Assembly (NCBI RefSeq): GCF_000526235.1
Contig: NZ_JAFR01000013.1
Span: forward strand, 1 to 64,000
DNA from: Acholeplasma granularum ATCC 19168
GTDB lineage: Bacteria > Bacillota_I > Bacilli_A > Acholeplasmatales > Acholeplasmataceae
DNA: 64,000 nt
Direction of reading: 5' to 3'
A program made the position numbers and the translations under genes. The notes beneath the pieces were generated by a model. That model was not told the origin of the DNA, did no database searches, and saw only the letters and a list, made by a program, of their open reading frames with translations. Positions 53,592 through 61,321 of this stretch are shown here, one piece after another. Numbering within the stretch: position 1 is the first letter of the stretch; every line of letters starts with the position of its first letter.

Positions 53592-54786
53592 ATTAATCGA
53601 ATATAAACTATCTGACTTATATGAGATGAGTTCTGGGATTAGTACTAAACCCGAACAAGCAGGACATGGTTATCCATTTTTTTCTTTTAGTACAATCTTT
53701 AATAATGCAGTTCTCCCTGAAGAAATAACTGATTTTATGGATACATCAGATAAAGAAAGAGAAACTTATTCAGTTAGAAAAGGAGATATTTTAATAACGA
53801 GAACAAGTGAAACAATTGATGAGTTAGCTATGAGTAGTGTTGCTTTAAAAGACTATCCAAATGCAACGTTCAGCGGATTTGCAAAAAGACTAAGACCAAT
53901 CAAAAATAATATAACGTACCCAAAATTCATGGCCTATTTCATGAGGTCAGAATATTTTAGAAAAATTATTAATTGTAAGGCAACAATGACCTTAAGAGCA
54001 AGTTTTAATGAAGAGATTTTTTCGTATATAAAAATAATGATTCCAGATTATAATGATCAAGTTAAAATAGGCGATTTATTTTATACTATTGAAAAGAAAA
54101 TCAGAAATAACAATAAGATTTACACAGAGTTAGAGTCATTTACAAAAACATTATATGATTATTGGTTTCTTCAATTTGAATTTCCTAATGATAATGATAA
54201 ACCTTATAAATCCTTAGGAGGGAGAATGGTTTGGAATGAAGAACTTAAAAGAGAAATCCCCGAAGGATGGACAGAATCAACCTTATCCGAAATATCAAAT
54301 ATGTATCAGCCGAATACATTTGATGCAAAATTATTAGAAGATGATGGGAAATATAGAGTTTATGGTGCTGGAGGATACATGGGACAATATCATGATTTTA
54401 ACCATAAAGAATCAGAAATATTTATATCCTGTAGGGGGAGTTGTGGTAATATTTATAGATCAATGCCATTTTCATTAATTACAGGGAATGCTATGATTGT
54501 GCATCCTAATAACATCTATTTATTTGAATACCTATATTTGACATTACAAAGAATTGGAGTGAAAAATTGCATTACTGGTTCTGTTCAACCACAAATTACA
54601 AGAACTTCTTTAAATGATTGGAAATTAGTAGTTCCTAGTGAAAAAGTTGTTAGACATTTCAAAAGTATTGTAGAGCCGATATTTAAAAAGCAAGAAACTA
54701 TTATAGAGGAGAATAGCAAACTAAATTCGCTGAGAGATTTTCTATTACCTATGCTGATGAATGGTCAAATATCATTTAATAAATAA
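53581..54786 (+). CDS. hsdS: Type I restriction-modification, specificity subunit
   Basis: A 401-aa specificity subunit with two target-recognition domains (about 5-150 and 225-360). Each is followed by a conserved helix: the central one near KIGDLFYTIEKKIRNNNKIYTEL and the C-terminal one near KKQETIIEENSKLNSLRDFLLPMLMNG. The two domains are not alike, so the target should be bipartite and asymmetric. It is the last gene of the operon and is followed by a terminator. No silent hsdS copies or inverted repeats for phase variation are visible nearby. Confidence 0.92.
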   Translation: MKTKLIEYKLSDLYEMSSGISTKPEQAGHGYPFFSFSTIFNNAVLPEEITDFMDTSDKERETYSVRKGDILITRTSETIDELAMSSVALKDYPNATFSGFAKRLRPIKNNITYPKFMAYFMRSEYFRKIINCKATMTLRASFNEEIFSYIKIMIPDYNDQVKIGDLFYTIEKKIRNNNKIYTELESFTKTLYDYWFLQFEFPNDNDKPYKSLGGRMVWNEELKREIPEGWTESTLSEISNMYQPNTFDAKLLEDDGKYRVYGAGGYMGQYHDFNHKESEIFISCRGSCGNIYRSMPFSLITGNAMIVHPNNIYLFEYLYLTLQRIGVKNCITGSVQPQITRTSLNDWKLVVPSEKVVRHFKSIVEPIFKKQETIIEENSKLNSLRDFLLPMLMNGQISFNK

Positions 54787-54789
54787 AAG

Positions 54790-54830
54790 AAAAAGCGACT
54801 TAGCTCAATTACGAGTTAGGTCGCTATTTT
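54790..54830 (+). terminator. Terminator of the type I operon
   Basis: The stem AGCGACTTAGCTC/GAGTTAGGTCGCT (one wobble and one mismatch) is followed by ATTTTTATT. It begins right after the hsdS stop. Confidence 0.82.
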
Positions 54831-54975
54831 TATTCCTCAATAAATAATTCCGGAATATTAATATATATTTCAGGTGTTTCATTTTTTGTACTCTCATCAG
54901 AACAGTTAAGAAGAAGTTTTTTTCTTAGCACAAATGGTACCAGTTCAGAAAGTACTATGTAGACCTCGATTAATT
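54830..54975 (-). pseudogene. C-terminal remnant of an unidentified minus-strand gene
   Basis: The minus strand has about 48 codons open from a stop near 54975 to a TAA at 54830-54832. It reads like a real protein tail (start VYIVLSELVPFVLRKK, end IYINIPELFIEE) but has no start codon with a ribosome site. It ends where the iteron-like repeats begin. The family is not recognised. It could be the end of a plasmid or phage gene, or chance. Confidence 0.35.
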
Positions 54976-55047
54976 AAAGGTGCGTAAAACTAGTCAAGGG
55001 TGCGTGATTTACCATCAAGGGTGCCTAAATTTTGCTAGGGGTGCGCT
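54976..55047. repeat. Four iteron-like repeats of (A)AGGGTGCGT at 20-21-bp spacing
   Basis: The core GGTGCG occurs at 54978, 54998, 55019 (GGTGCC) and 55039. The full 10-mers are AAAGGTGCGT, AAGGGTGCGT, AAGGGTGCCT and AGGGGTGCGC. The spacing of 20, 21 and 20 bp is about two helical turns, and the sequence between cores is not conserved. This is the layout of plasmid initiator-binding iterons. No replication-initiator gene is present in the window. Confidence 0.6.
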
Positions 55048-55118
55048 GTTGTATCGTTAATGGTTGACTAACCCATAGAAATCATGAATCGATAAGTAAA
55101 AACCACCAAATATCACAT

Positions 55119-55147
55119 AAAAATGCCCTATTAAGGGCATTTTTTTA
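55119..55147 (+). terminator. Orphan terminator 1 in the decayed region
   Basis: The stem AAATGCCCT/AGGGCATTT with loop ATTA is followed by a T-run. No + strand gene lies directly upstream, so it may mark a lost gene. Confidence 0.75.
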
Positions 55148-55154
55148 ATAATAT

Positions 55155-55200
55155 AAGTCTATCAAGAGAGCTTGGCAGCTTTTGAGATAGACTTTTTCTT
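55155..55200 (+). terminator. Orphan terminator 2 in the decayed region
   Basis: The outer stem AAGTCTATC/GATAGACTT with an inner AGCT-TGGC-AGCT hairpin is followed by TTTCTTTG. It stands 8 bases after the previous terminator. Confidence 0.65.
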
Positions 55201-55245
55201 TGCAAAAAATTGAGATTAAAATTTATGGTAACACGGAGTTGAACT

Positions 55246-55671
55246 TCAAATGTAAATGGAGTAAGAAACTCTAGTTAATTTATAACCTGGTTTTAATAAA
55301 ACACTTGAATCAACAATCTTTAAATTAAAATCATCATTATCAATAATATTTAATTTTAATGTGTAGTTATCAATTGTATTCATATTCACGTTACTAAATA
55401 CATGTTTTACATTTTCAATATCCATGTCAACGTGAAAGTTCTTAATTAGTTTTGTAAGATTAGAAACTTTCTTTTTAGCAGATAACAATTTTGTTTTATA
55501 AGTAAGAACATCAATTTTATTATCGTTATTATCTTGTAGTACTAAATCAGATTTAGAAATATGATCATTTAGATAAGTACCTATTTCGTTAAGAATTAGT
55601 TACTGAGATTCTTTAATTTTACTTACTGCATCCATAAGCAGTAACATAAGATTTTTAACCCTAATCATCAT
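55246..55671 (-). pseudogene. Minus-strand gene broken by an in-frame stop
   Basis: From ATG 55671 the minus strand reads about 23 residues ending SKIKESQ. A TAA follows (55600-55602), and the same frame continues with LILNEIGTYLNDHISKSD for about 117 more codons to a stop at 55246. Protein-like composition continues across the stop with no frame change, so a single nonsense mutation is the simplest explanation. A downstream internal ATG at 55488 would give an 80-aa product. The family is not recognised. Read-through or a genuine short gene cannot be excluded. Confidence 0.5.
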
Positions 55672-55803
55672 TCGATTTTTCTAGGCTTTGTTATAACAAA
55701 ATAGTGTTGGTATTTCATACATTCTTTTTGGTATCAGTTCAAAGAAACAAAGAAGATACGTACAGAATGTAATAAAAATGTAGTGTGAAATGAAAATATT
55801 CCT

Positions 55804-55832
55804 TTGAAATGTGTGATGTCATGTAGTATAAT
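55804..55832 (+). promoter_or_regulatory. Promoter of the HExxH gene
   Basis: TTGAAA (55804-55809), a 17-bp spacer and TATAAT (55827-55832). The good match explains why the TTG at 55804 is not a start codon. Confidence 0.82.
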
Positions 55833-55860
55833 CGCTTTAACAAAACAGGGAGATTTTAAG

Positions 55861-56361
55861 ATGAGTCATGACAATCATAACTTCAAAGAAAAGTTAATCA
55901 TTTCAGCAACTAACTTCGCAAGAGAAAAAACAAATGTAGATCCAGGACTATGGGTATTTATAAACAATGGAAATATCTTTAAATCAATTAATCATTCTGG
56001 ACTTTTTGAAAAAGATACCTTTGTTATTAGATATAACCGTGATTGGATAAATATTGCCAGTGAAGAACAAATCATTAAGACTGCATTTCATGAAACATTC
56101 CACGCAGTTCAACAACAAGCCCTCGTTGGAAGAAGACTAGGACTCAAGTCAGATATCTTTACTGAAGATGAATTAGACACATTAGAACACGAATTTAAAG
56201 ATGAAAACTATGATGATTCAGTTGATACCTGGCATACCCACTTAAGTGAACTACAAGCAGAAACCTTTGCAGCATATTTATTTGAACGTTATAAGAAAGA
56301 TTTAGAAAAACACGAAGAACTAGTCACAAAGTATTATAAAAGGTTTATAAACGAAGAATAG
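55861..56361 (+). CDS. Small HExxH protein, putative metallopeptidase
   Basis: A 166-aa soluble protein. It has a zincin-type motif HETFH (H77, E78, H81) in a predicted helix (IIKTAFHETFHAVQQQAL). A later acidic helix (HLSELQAETFAAYLFERY, E134) could give the third zinc ligand. There is no signal peptide. ATG 55861 is chosen because GGGAG precedes it and a strong promoter lies immediately upstream. It stands alone between a decayed region and a second restriction-modification operon. The known family is not recognised. A peptidase role is inferred from the motif only. Confidence 0.72.
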   Translation: MSHDNHNFKEKLIISATNFAREKTNVDPGLWVFINNGNIFKSINHSGLFEKDTFVIRYNRDWINIASEEQIIKTAFHETFHAVQQQALVGRRLGLKSDIFTEDELDTLEHEFKDENYDDSVDTWHTHLSELQAETFAAYLFERYKKDLEKHEELVTKYYKRFINEE

Positions 56362-56638
56362 CATGATTAACGGCTTTACCTTTAAAAACGGCTTTGAATA
56401 CTTGAATACATATATGTAAATCTTCATCATCAGGCTATCATAAAAGGGTATTTTATGATACAATTTATAATATCAATAATGTACGTTTATGAAATCTTAA
56501 ATGAGTAAATAGATACCCTTTTTAACTAGTTAAAGGATTGGGGAAATAGTGGAAATTTTTGGAAGTTTTACTTTTAATAATATTTGTAAACGTTTTTAAT
56601 CGCTACAATCAAAAATATAAATTAATGTTCTATTTATC
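56362..56638. other. Gene-free gap with two palindromes
   Basis: No gene is seen. A perfect inverted repeat TATCATAAAA-GGGTA-TTTTATGATA lies at 56436-56460, 75 bases after the HExxH gene; it could act as a weak terminator. The 14-bp palindrome TTTAACTAGTTAAA lies at 56521-56534. A short open stretch just after the HExxH gene (56364-56420, MINGFTFKNGFEYLNTYM) may be a fragment or chance. Confidence 0.45.
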
Positions 56639-56692
56639 TTGATAATACGAGTGTAAATGATATAATATGAGGGAGTGGTAATTCATCCCTCA
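56639..56692 (+). promoter_or_regulatory. Promoter and inverted repeat before the methyltransferase fusion
   Basis: TTGATA (56639-56644), a 16-bp spacer and TATAAT (56661-56666). The inverted repeat TGAGGGA (56668-56674) and TCCCTCA (56686-56692) starts right after the -10 and spans the likely transcription start. It could be an operator or a 5' hairpin. The arms contain GAGG and CCTC. Confidence 0.7.
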
Positions 56693-56710
56693 AGAATAGG
56701 AGAATGAAAA

Positions 56711-58489
56711 GTGGAATTTAAAATCCTTGATTTATTCTGTGGTGCTGGCGGTTTCTCGTATGGACTAGATAAGAATAAAAATTTTAAAACTGTATTAGGG
56801 TTAGATTATGATACAAATGCAATTAATACTTTTAATAAAAATATTGAAGGAGCAGTTGGAATAGTAGGAGATATAACAGACGAAAAGGTTAAAAAACATA
56901 TAGTTGAGAAATCCAAGAAATTGGGAGTAAACATGATCATTGGAGGACCACCTTGTCAAGGATTCAGTCTGAAAGGAAAACAACTTGGACTCGATGATCC
57001 AAGAAACTTCCTATTTTTAGAATATATAAAGATTGTTTCTGAAATAAAACCTGAAGTTTTTATTATTGAAAATGTTAGAAATTTACTAAATGCATCTGAT
57101 GGCTACTTTTTAAATCAAATTAAGGAAAAATTTACGAAGATAGGTTACATTTTAAATACAGGATTTATTAATGCAAAAGACTTTGGTGTTCCCCAAAATA
57201 GGGAAAGAGCTATAATTATTGGATCATTAAGTAGAAGTGTTCCATTGCCTACAGGTAAGTCTAATGAAATCATTACTGTCAGAGATGCGATATCTGATTT
57301 ATGGTACTTAAATTCTGGGGAAGGATTAGATGCTTCAGATTACATTAACAAGCCACAATCAGAATATCAAAGTATGCTTCGTGGAGAAAAGGTTTATAAC
57401 CATAAAGCTACAAACCATAGTGATTTAGCACTTGAAAAACTAAAAATGGTACCACCAGAAGGAGATAAGTCATCAATACCGGTAGAACTACACGGTAAAC
57501 AAAAATTTGCAACAACTTGGTCTAGATTAAAATGGGATGAAGTAAGCCCAACAATAGATACAAGATTTGATACTCCATCAAATGGGAGAAACTCGCATCC
57601 TGTGTTACATAGGGCGATAACTCCTAGAGAAGCAGCGAGAATACAAAGTTTTGACGATGATTTTATATTCACAGGACCAAAAACGAGTGTGTGTAGACAA
57701 ATAGGAAATGCAGTCCCACCTCTGATGGCTAAAGCAATAGGGGAAACCATAAGCAATGCATATATGGATAAAAGGGTTGAAAAAGAAGATTATAGTGCCT
57801 ATTTGGCAGATTCGTTTGTATTTGTAAAAGAGTTAAAAAAAAACAATATTAAAGTGAATCACATAATTACAGATCCACCGTACAACATTTCTAAAGATAA
57901 TAATTTCACGACAATGTCGTCACCAAGAAAGGGTGTAGATTTTGGTGATTGGGATAAGAAATTCGATTTATTTGGATGGATTAAAGACTATGTTGAAATT
58001 TTAGATAAAAACGGATCAATTATAATATTTTGCTCTTACCTTTACATAAGTTATATAATTGATGAATTAAAAGAAGTAGGAATTGATGTTAAAGATGTAT
58101 TGGTCTGGAAAAAGTCAAATCCAATGCCTCGAAATATAAATAGACGATATGTTCAAGATATGGAATTTGCAATATGGGGGGTTAAAAAAGGTGCTAAGTG
58201 GGCTTTTAACAAGCCAAACAATGTTCCGTATTTAAGATCGGTATTTGAGACATCTTTAGTTTCAGGAAAAGAAAAGACTGAACACCCAACTCAAAAAAGT
58301 TTAAAACTAATGAAAGAGATTATTGAAATACATACAAACAAAAAAGATTTAATACTGGACCCTTTTATGGGAAGCGCATCAACAGGAGTGGCGTCTTTAG
58401 AATTAGGTAGAAAATTTATTGGTATAGAATCTGAGCATAAATACTTTCAGATAGCAATAAAAAGACTTGAAAATTCGAGAGGAGAATAA
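56711..58489 (+). CDS. C5-cytosine / N6-adenine DNA methyltransferase fusion
   Basis: A 592-aa protein carrying two methyltransferases of different chemistry. Residues 1-355 are a C5-cytosine enzyme: motif I DLFCGAGGFS, motif IV PPCQ with catalytic C82, motif VI ENV (120-122), motif VIII RERAIIIG and motif X IGNAVPPLMAKA. Residues 365-592 are a beta-class amino-methyltransferase: motif IV DPPY (388-391) precedes motif I DPFMGS (550-555), and DPPY favours adenine N6. Such a pair suits an asymmetric site methylated differently on each strand. The start is GTG 56711 with AGGAG upstream. The HNH gene follows after 1 nt. Confidence 0.92.
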   Translation: MEFKILDLFCGAGGFSYGLDKNKNFKTVLGLDYDTNAINTFNKNIEGAVGIVGDITDEKVKKHIVEKSKKLGVNMIIGGPPCQGFSLKGKQLGLDDPRNFLFLEYIKIVSEIKPEVFIIENVRNLLNASDGYFLNQIKEKFTKIGYILNTGFINAKDFGVPQNRERAIIIGSLSRSVPLPTGKSNEIITVRDAISDLWYLNSGEGLDASDYINKPQSEYQSMLRGEKVYNHKATNHSDLALEKLKMVPPEGDKSSIPVELHGKQKFATTWSRLKWDEVSPTIDTRFDTPSNGRNSHPVLHRAITPREAARIQSFDDDFIFTGPKTSVCRQIGNAVPPLMAKAIGETISNAYMDKRVEKEDYSAYLADSFVFVKELKKNNIKVNHIITDPPYNISKDNNFTTMSSPRKGVDFGDWDKKFDLFGWIKDYVEILDKNGSIIIFCSYLYISYIIDELKEVGIDVKDVLVWKKSNPMPRNINRRYVQDMEFAIWGVKKGAKWAFNKPNNVPYLRSVFETSLVSGKEKTEHPTQKSLKLMKEIIEIHTNKKDLILDPFMGSASTGVASLELGRKFIGIESEHKYFQIAIKRLENSRGE

Positions 58490-58490
58490 A

Positions 58491-59756
58491 ATGATTAAAG
58501 TAAGTGAGTTGTTAAAAAATGAAATTCATCCATTAATACATGGCGCATTAATAAGCAGAATTATAGTTTCAAACGATGATAAGTATTTTGCTGCTGTATC
58601 TTCATATCAAAAATCTACTAAATTAGACGAAGATGAATTTGATTTTGATTTATATACTGATAAATATGTTGATACTCTTAATGAATTGACAAATACTAAA
58701 ACATGGATTAGTTTAGATAGTTATAATAGACACTTTAGATTTTGTAATTTCTCTTTTCGAGGCAAGGAAAAAGCAATATTTATCATTGATAATGACTTAA
58801 ATATATCTAAAGATAGCTTCTATAATCAGCTTTATGCAAAGCTATTTAACGAATGTGAATATATTCAAGAGGATTCATTAAATGAACAAAAAAAGAATTT
58901 CATTCGTGGATTTTGTGAGTTAAGGGGAAGTATAGATACCAATAGACCCTTGTTGGCGATGGATTATTTTTATGATTCTATTTTTGAACTTGGTAAAGCT
59001 AGATTGTTAAATGAATATTTTTCCGTTCCTTACTACATAATTAATATTAATTTTCGTGATTTACAAAATGATTTTGTTAATTCTATAAATAGGCGGAACA
59101 CCCAGTTAAGATTGCAATTAAATTGGTATGTGAATAACATTGGTCTTATAAATGATTATAAAACTAAAATTATTGAAAAAGTTTATCATATATACGGTAA
59201 CGGTAAAATAGGAGCAATAAACTATATTTCCATGCCAACGATTGAATCTAGAGGGTCTAATTTATTTATTCAAAGACTTAGTCATTTTAGTACAAAAATA
59301 TTTGGAAAAGTACTGTCTGAAAAAGACATTGAAAAGTTGAGAAATGAATTAGGATTTAATATAGAAACTCAAGAAATTGATGTTGTTAAGCGTAACAAAG
59401 ATATTGTAGAGCTAGTAAGACTCTTTACTCCAGATGTTTGTGCGGGATGTCAAAATGAATTTGAATTAGATAACAGGACATTTGTCCACAGGAGAACAGG
59501 CAGACCATATTTCGAAATTCACCACAATATTTCTTTTGCAAATAAAATAGAATTAGATCATGAAGATAACCTGGTTAAATTATGCCCTGTTTGTCATACT
59601 TGTATAAAAAGTGGTGTAGGTATGCCAAACGATCAAAAACATATAATTGAAAATATTTTAATTTCCCGGCCACATGTAAAAGATTTTGCTTCTCATTTTT
59701 TTAACACAAATCAAAATCATGAATTAATAAATAATATTTATAGAAGTTTAAGGTAG
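58491..59756 (+). CDS. HNH-motif protein, probable restriction endonuclease
   Basis: A 421-aa protein. The first 300 residues show no known family. Residues about 315-385 form an HNH nuclease module with CAGC and CPVCH zinc knuckles. The core is FEIHHNISF, then DHEDNLVKLC. It starts 1 nt after the methyltransferase fusion (GGAG just before ATG 58491), so it is most likely the restriction enzyme for the same target. HNH type IIS enzymes with paired C5 and N6 methylases are known (for example MnlI). The specificity here is unknown. Confidence 0.82.
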   Translation: MIKVSELLKNEIHPLIHGALISRIIVSNDDKYFAAVSSYQKSTKLDEDEFDFDLYTDKYVDTLNELTNTKTWISLDSYNRHFRFCNFSFRGKEKAIFIIDNDLNISKDSFYNQLYAKLFNECEYIQEDSLNEQKKNFIRGFCELRGSIDTNRPLLAMDYFYDSIFELGKARLLNEYFSVPYYIININFRDLQNDFVNSINRRNTQLRLQLNWYVNNIGLINDYKTKIIEKVYHIYGNGKIGAINYISMPTIESRGSNLFIQRLSHFSTKIFGKVLSEKDIEKLRNELGFNIETQEIDVVKRNKDIVELVRLFTPDVCAGCQNEFELDNRTFVHRRTGRPYFEIHHNISFANKIELDHEDNLVKLCPVCHTCIKSGVGMPNDQKHIIENILISRPHVKDFASHFFNTNQNHELINNIYRSLR

Positions 59757-59766
59757 GTATTGTAAT

Positions 59767-60384
59767 ATGGTTATTTCAGGAAATTTTAATACAACAAGTA
59801 AAGAAATAAAAATAGTTGAAAGTTTGCTAATACAAGCGGGAATCGAGTATGAATATGTTAAAAAGAGTATCAACCAAGATGATGAAGATATATTGGTTAA
59901 ATTGCAAAATGAAATTGTAGTTAAAACCATTGAAGTCAAAGAGGAATCATTAGCAAGAATCAAAAAATATAATGATTTAGGTATTGATTATTTGTCGGCC
60001 TTCTATTTTATTAATCCAAGAGATGAATACATTTGGAAGGGGGCACCAAAAAAACCGCACCAAATTGATGAATTTGAAAGTAAAATCAATATAGTAAAAC
60101 CCGGGAAAATATATTATTCAAAGGCCGCAATATGGCTGTTTTATGCCACAAATGGTGATGAAATCTTCTTTGCTGATTGGTTTTTAGGCAAAGATATGAC
60201 ATCTGATGTCTTTATAGAATATTTGAGAAATAATTGTCTATTTGCAGTGAATAACAAACCAGCTACTCAATTATCACACAGGGATAATCATCAATCTGCA
60301 ACTTTTTTTATTAATAGAGATGACCCAATACTAATGCAACTAAAACAAAGTATATATTCTATTTTTGATTATGAAAATAATTAG
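59767..60384 (+). CDS. Unknown protein with a PD-(D/E)XK-like pattern
   Basis: A 205-aa protein not assigned to a family. Near the N-terminus it has D41, then E56-V-K58 (TIEVK), followed by a helix LARIKKYNDLGID. This order of acid, ExK on a beta strand and a following helix resembles PD-(D/E)XK nucleases (inference). The rest contains KPGKIYYSKAAIWLFYAT and several aromatic strands. It lies 10 nt after the HNH gene on the same strand, so it belongs to the restriction-modification operon. It could be a nuclease subunit, an accessory DNA-binding protein or something unrelated. Confidence 0.7.
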   Translation: MVISGNFNTTSKEIKIVESLLIQAGIEYEYVKKSINQDDEDILVKLQNEIVVKTIEVKEESLARIKKYNDLGIDYLSAFYFINPRDEYIWKGAPKKPHQIDEFESKINIVKPGKIYYSKAAIWLFYATNGDEIFFADWFLGKDMTSDVFIEYLRNNCLFAVNNKPATQLSHRDNHQSATFFINRDDPILMQLKQSIYSIFDYENN

Positions 60385-60402
60385 TGAAGGAGAGATTTCT
60401 AA

Positions 60403-60933
60403 ATGAAGTATAATTTTTTAAAAATTGATAAAGGATTAATTGAAATTGCTAAAATCGAAGCAAAAAAAAGAATGGAGTTTGGATTTAGGGATGATAATCA
60501 GGGTCTAGATTATAAATATAATATGATTTTGATATCATGCATAGGAGAGTTGGTTTATCAAAAGTTTTTATTAGAAAAAAAGATAGACTTTTCATTTACT
60601 GATTTAGACTTTAAGGGAAGAGTCATTATTGTAAATAACAAGTATATAGAAATTAGTACAAGTGGTTATAACATAGATTTTTCTAGATTGAATCTTTTAT
60701 ATAATGATAAGCAGTATGAACAAACAAAAGGGATTGATGTTGTTGTTCAGATATTTATAAATGGTTATAATTACAAATCATTCGAGTTTAATGATGGTTT
60801 ATGTAATACTGGTGTAATTGCTGGATATATCGATTTTACTGATATAAAAAAATACCCTGTAATTCCCAACAGAAGACGACCAAATCATGTAGTCTCACTC
60901 GATAATCTAAAACCAGTTACGGATTTATTATAA
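60403..60933 (+). CDS. Unknown protein of the second restriction-modification operon
   Basis: A 176-aa protein not assigned to a family. The order of SCIGELVYQKFL, then FTDLDFKG, a strand KYIEIST and a late GYIDFTDIKKY resembles PD-(D/E)XK-like proteins in which GE, D and (D/E)xK follow each other. Here the expected Lys is Ser (E83-I-S85), so it may be an inactive relative or a chance likeness. It starts 18 nt after the previous gene with GGAG upstream. Confidence 0.65.
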   Translation: MKYNFLKIDKGLIEIAKIEAKKRMEFGFRDDNQGLDYKYNMILISCIGELVYQKFLLEKKIDFSFTDLDFKGRVIIVNNKYIEISTSGYNIDFSRLNLLYNDKQYEQTKGIDVVVQIFINGYNYKSFEFNDGLCNTGVIAGYIDFTDIKKYPVIPNRRRPNHVVSLDNLKPVTDLL

Positions 60934-60949
60934 GAGTGTGTGATTATTA

Positions 60950-61153
60950 ATGAAAATTACTGCCAAAATTGATTTTACTTTTAATAGTAAAAAATGTACA
61001 TTTATTAGAGTAGAACCAGAGAATCTGTCAATTACAATTAAAGAGATTCTTTTTGAGTTGGCACAATTTTCGTGGCTATCAAAAATTTCAAAAGAACCAA
61101 TAAGGAATTCATTCAAAATCAGGGCTGATAAAACAGTTGAAAAAATTAACTGA
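60950..61153 (+). CDS. Small protein of unknown function
   Basis: A 67-aa basic protein with no signal peptide or membrane segment. It begins MKITAKIDFTFNSKKCTFIRV, then a helix (TIKEILFELAQFSWLSKI). It follows the previous gene by 16 nt on the same strand and may be the last gene of the operon. The ribosome site is poor (GTGTG), which lowers confidence. No family is recognised. Confidence 0.5.
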   Translation: MKITAKIDFTFNSKKCTFIRVEPENLSITIKEILFELAQFSWLSKISKEPIRNSFKIRADKTVEKIN

Positions 61154-61321
61154 ACAATTATTATTGTAACGTCTTTCTATTATAGATATTAGATAGTTTG
61201 GATTGATTACAATTAATTAGACACAATTAGAATAGACATGTTAAAATTGAATTAATAGTTTATACTTTTTGAACCTATTTTTGAATAAATATTAACAAGG
61301 TCTTAAATGAGGTACATCTTA

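Noticed and set aside
53581-54786. Phase-variable hsdS locus
   Set aside because: No second hsdS copy, inverted repeat or recombinase is visible near the type I operon.
54976-55047. GGTGCG repeats as a CRISPR array
   Set aside because: The repeated core is only about 10 bp with 10-11-bp spacers, far too short for CRISPR, and no cas genes are present.
55804-55860. Longer HExxH protein starting at TTG 55804
   Set aside because: The TTG is part of the -35 of a strong promoter. ATG 55861 has a ribosome site.
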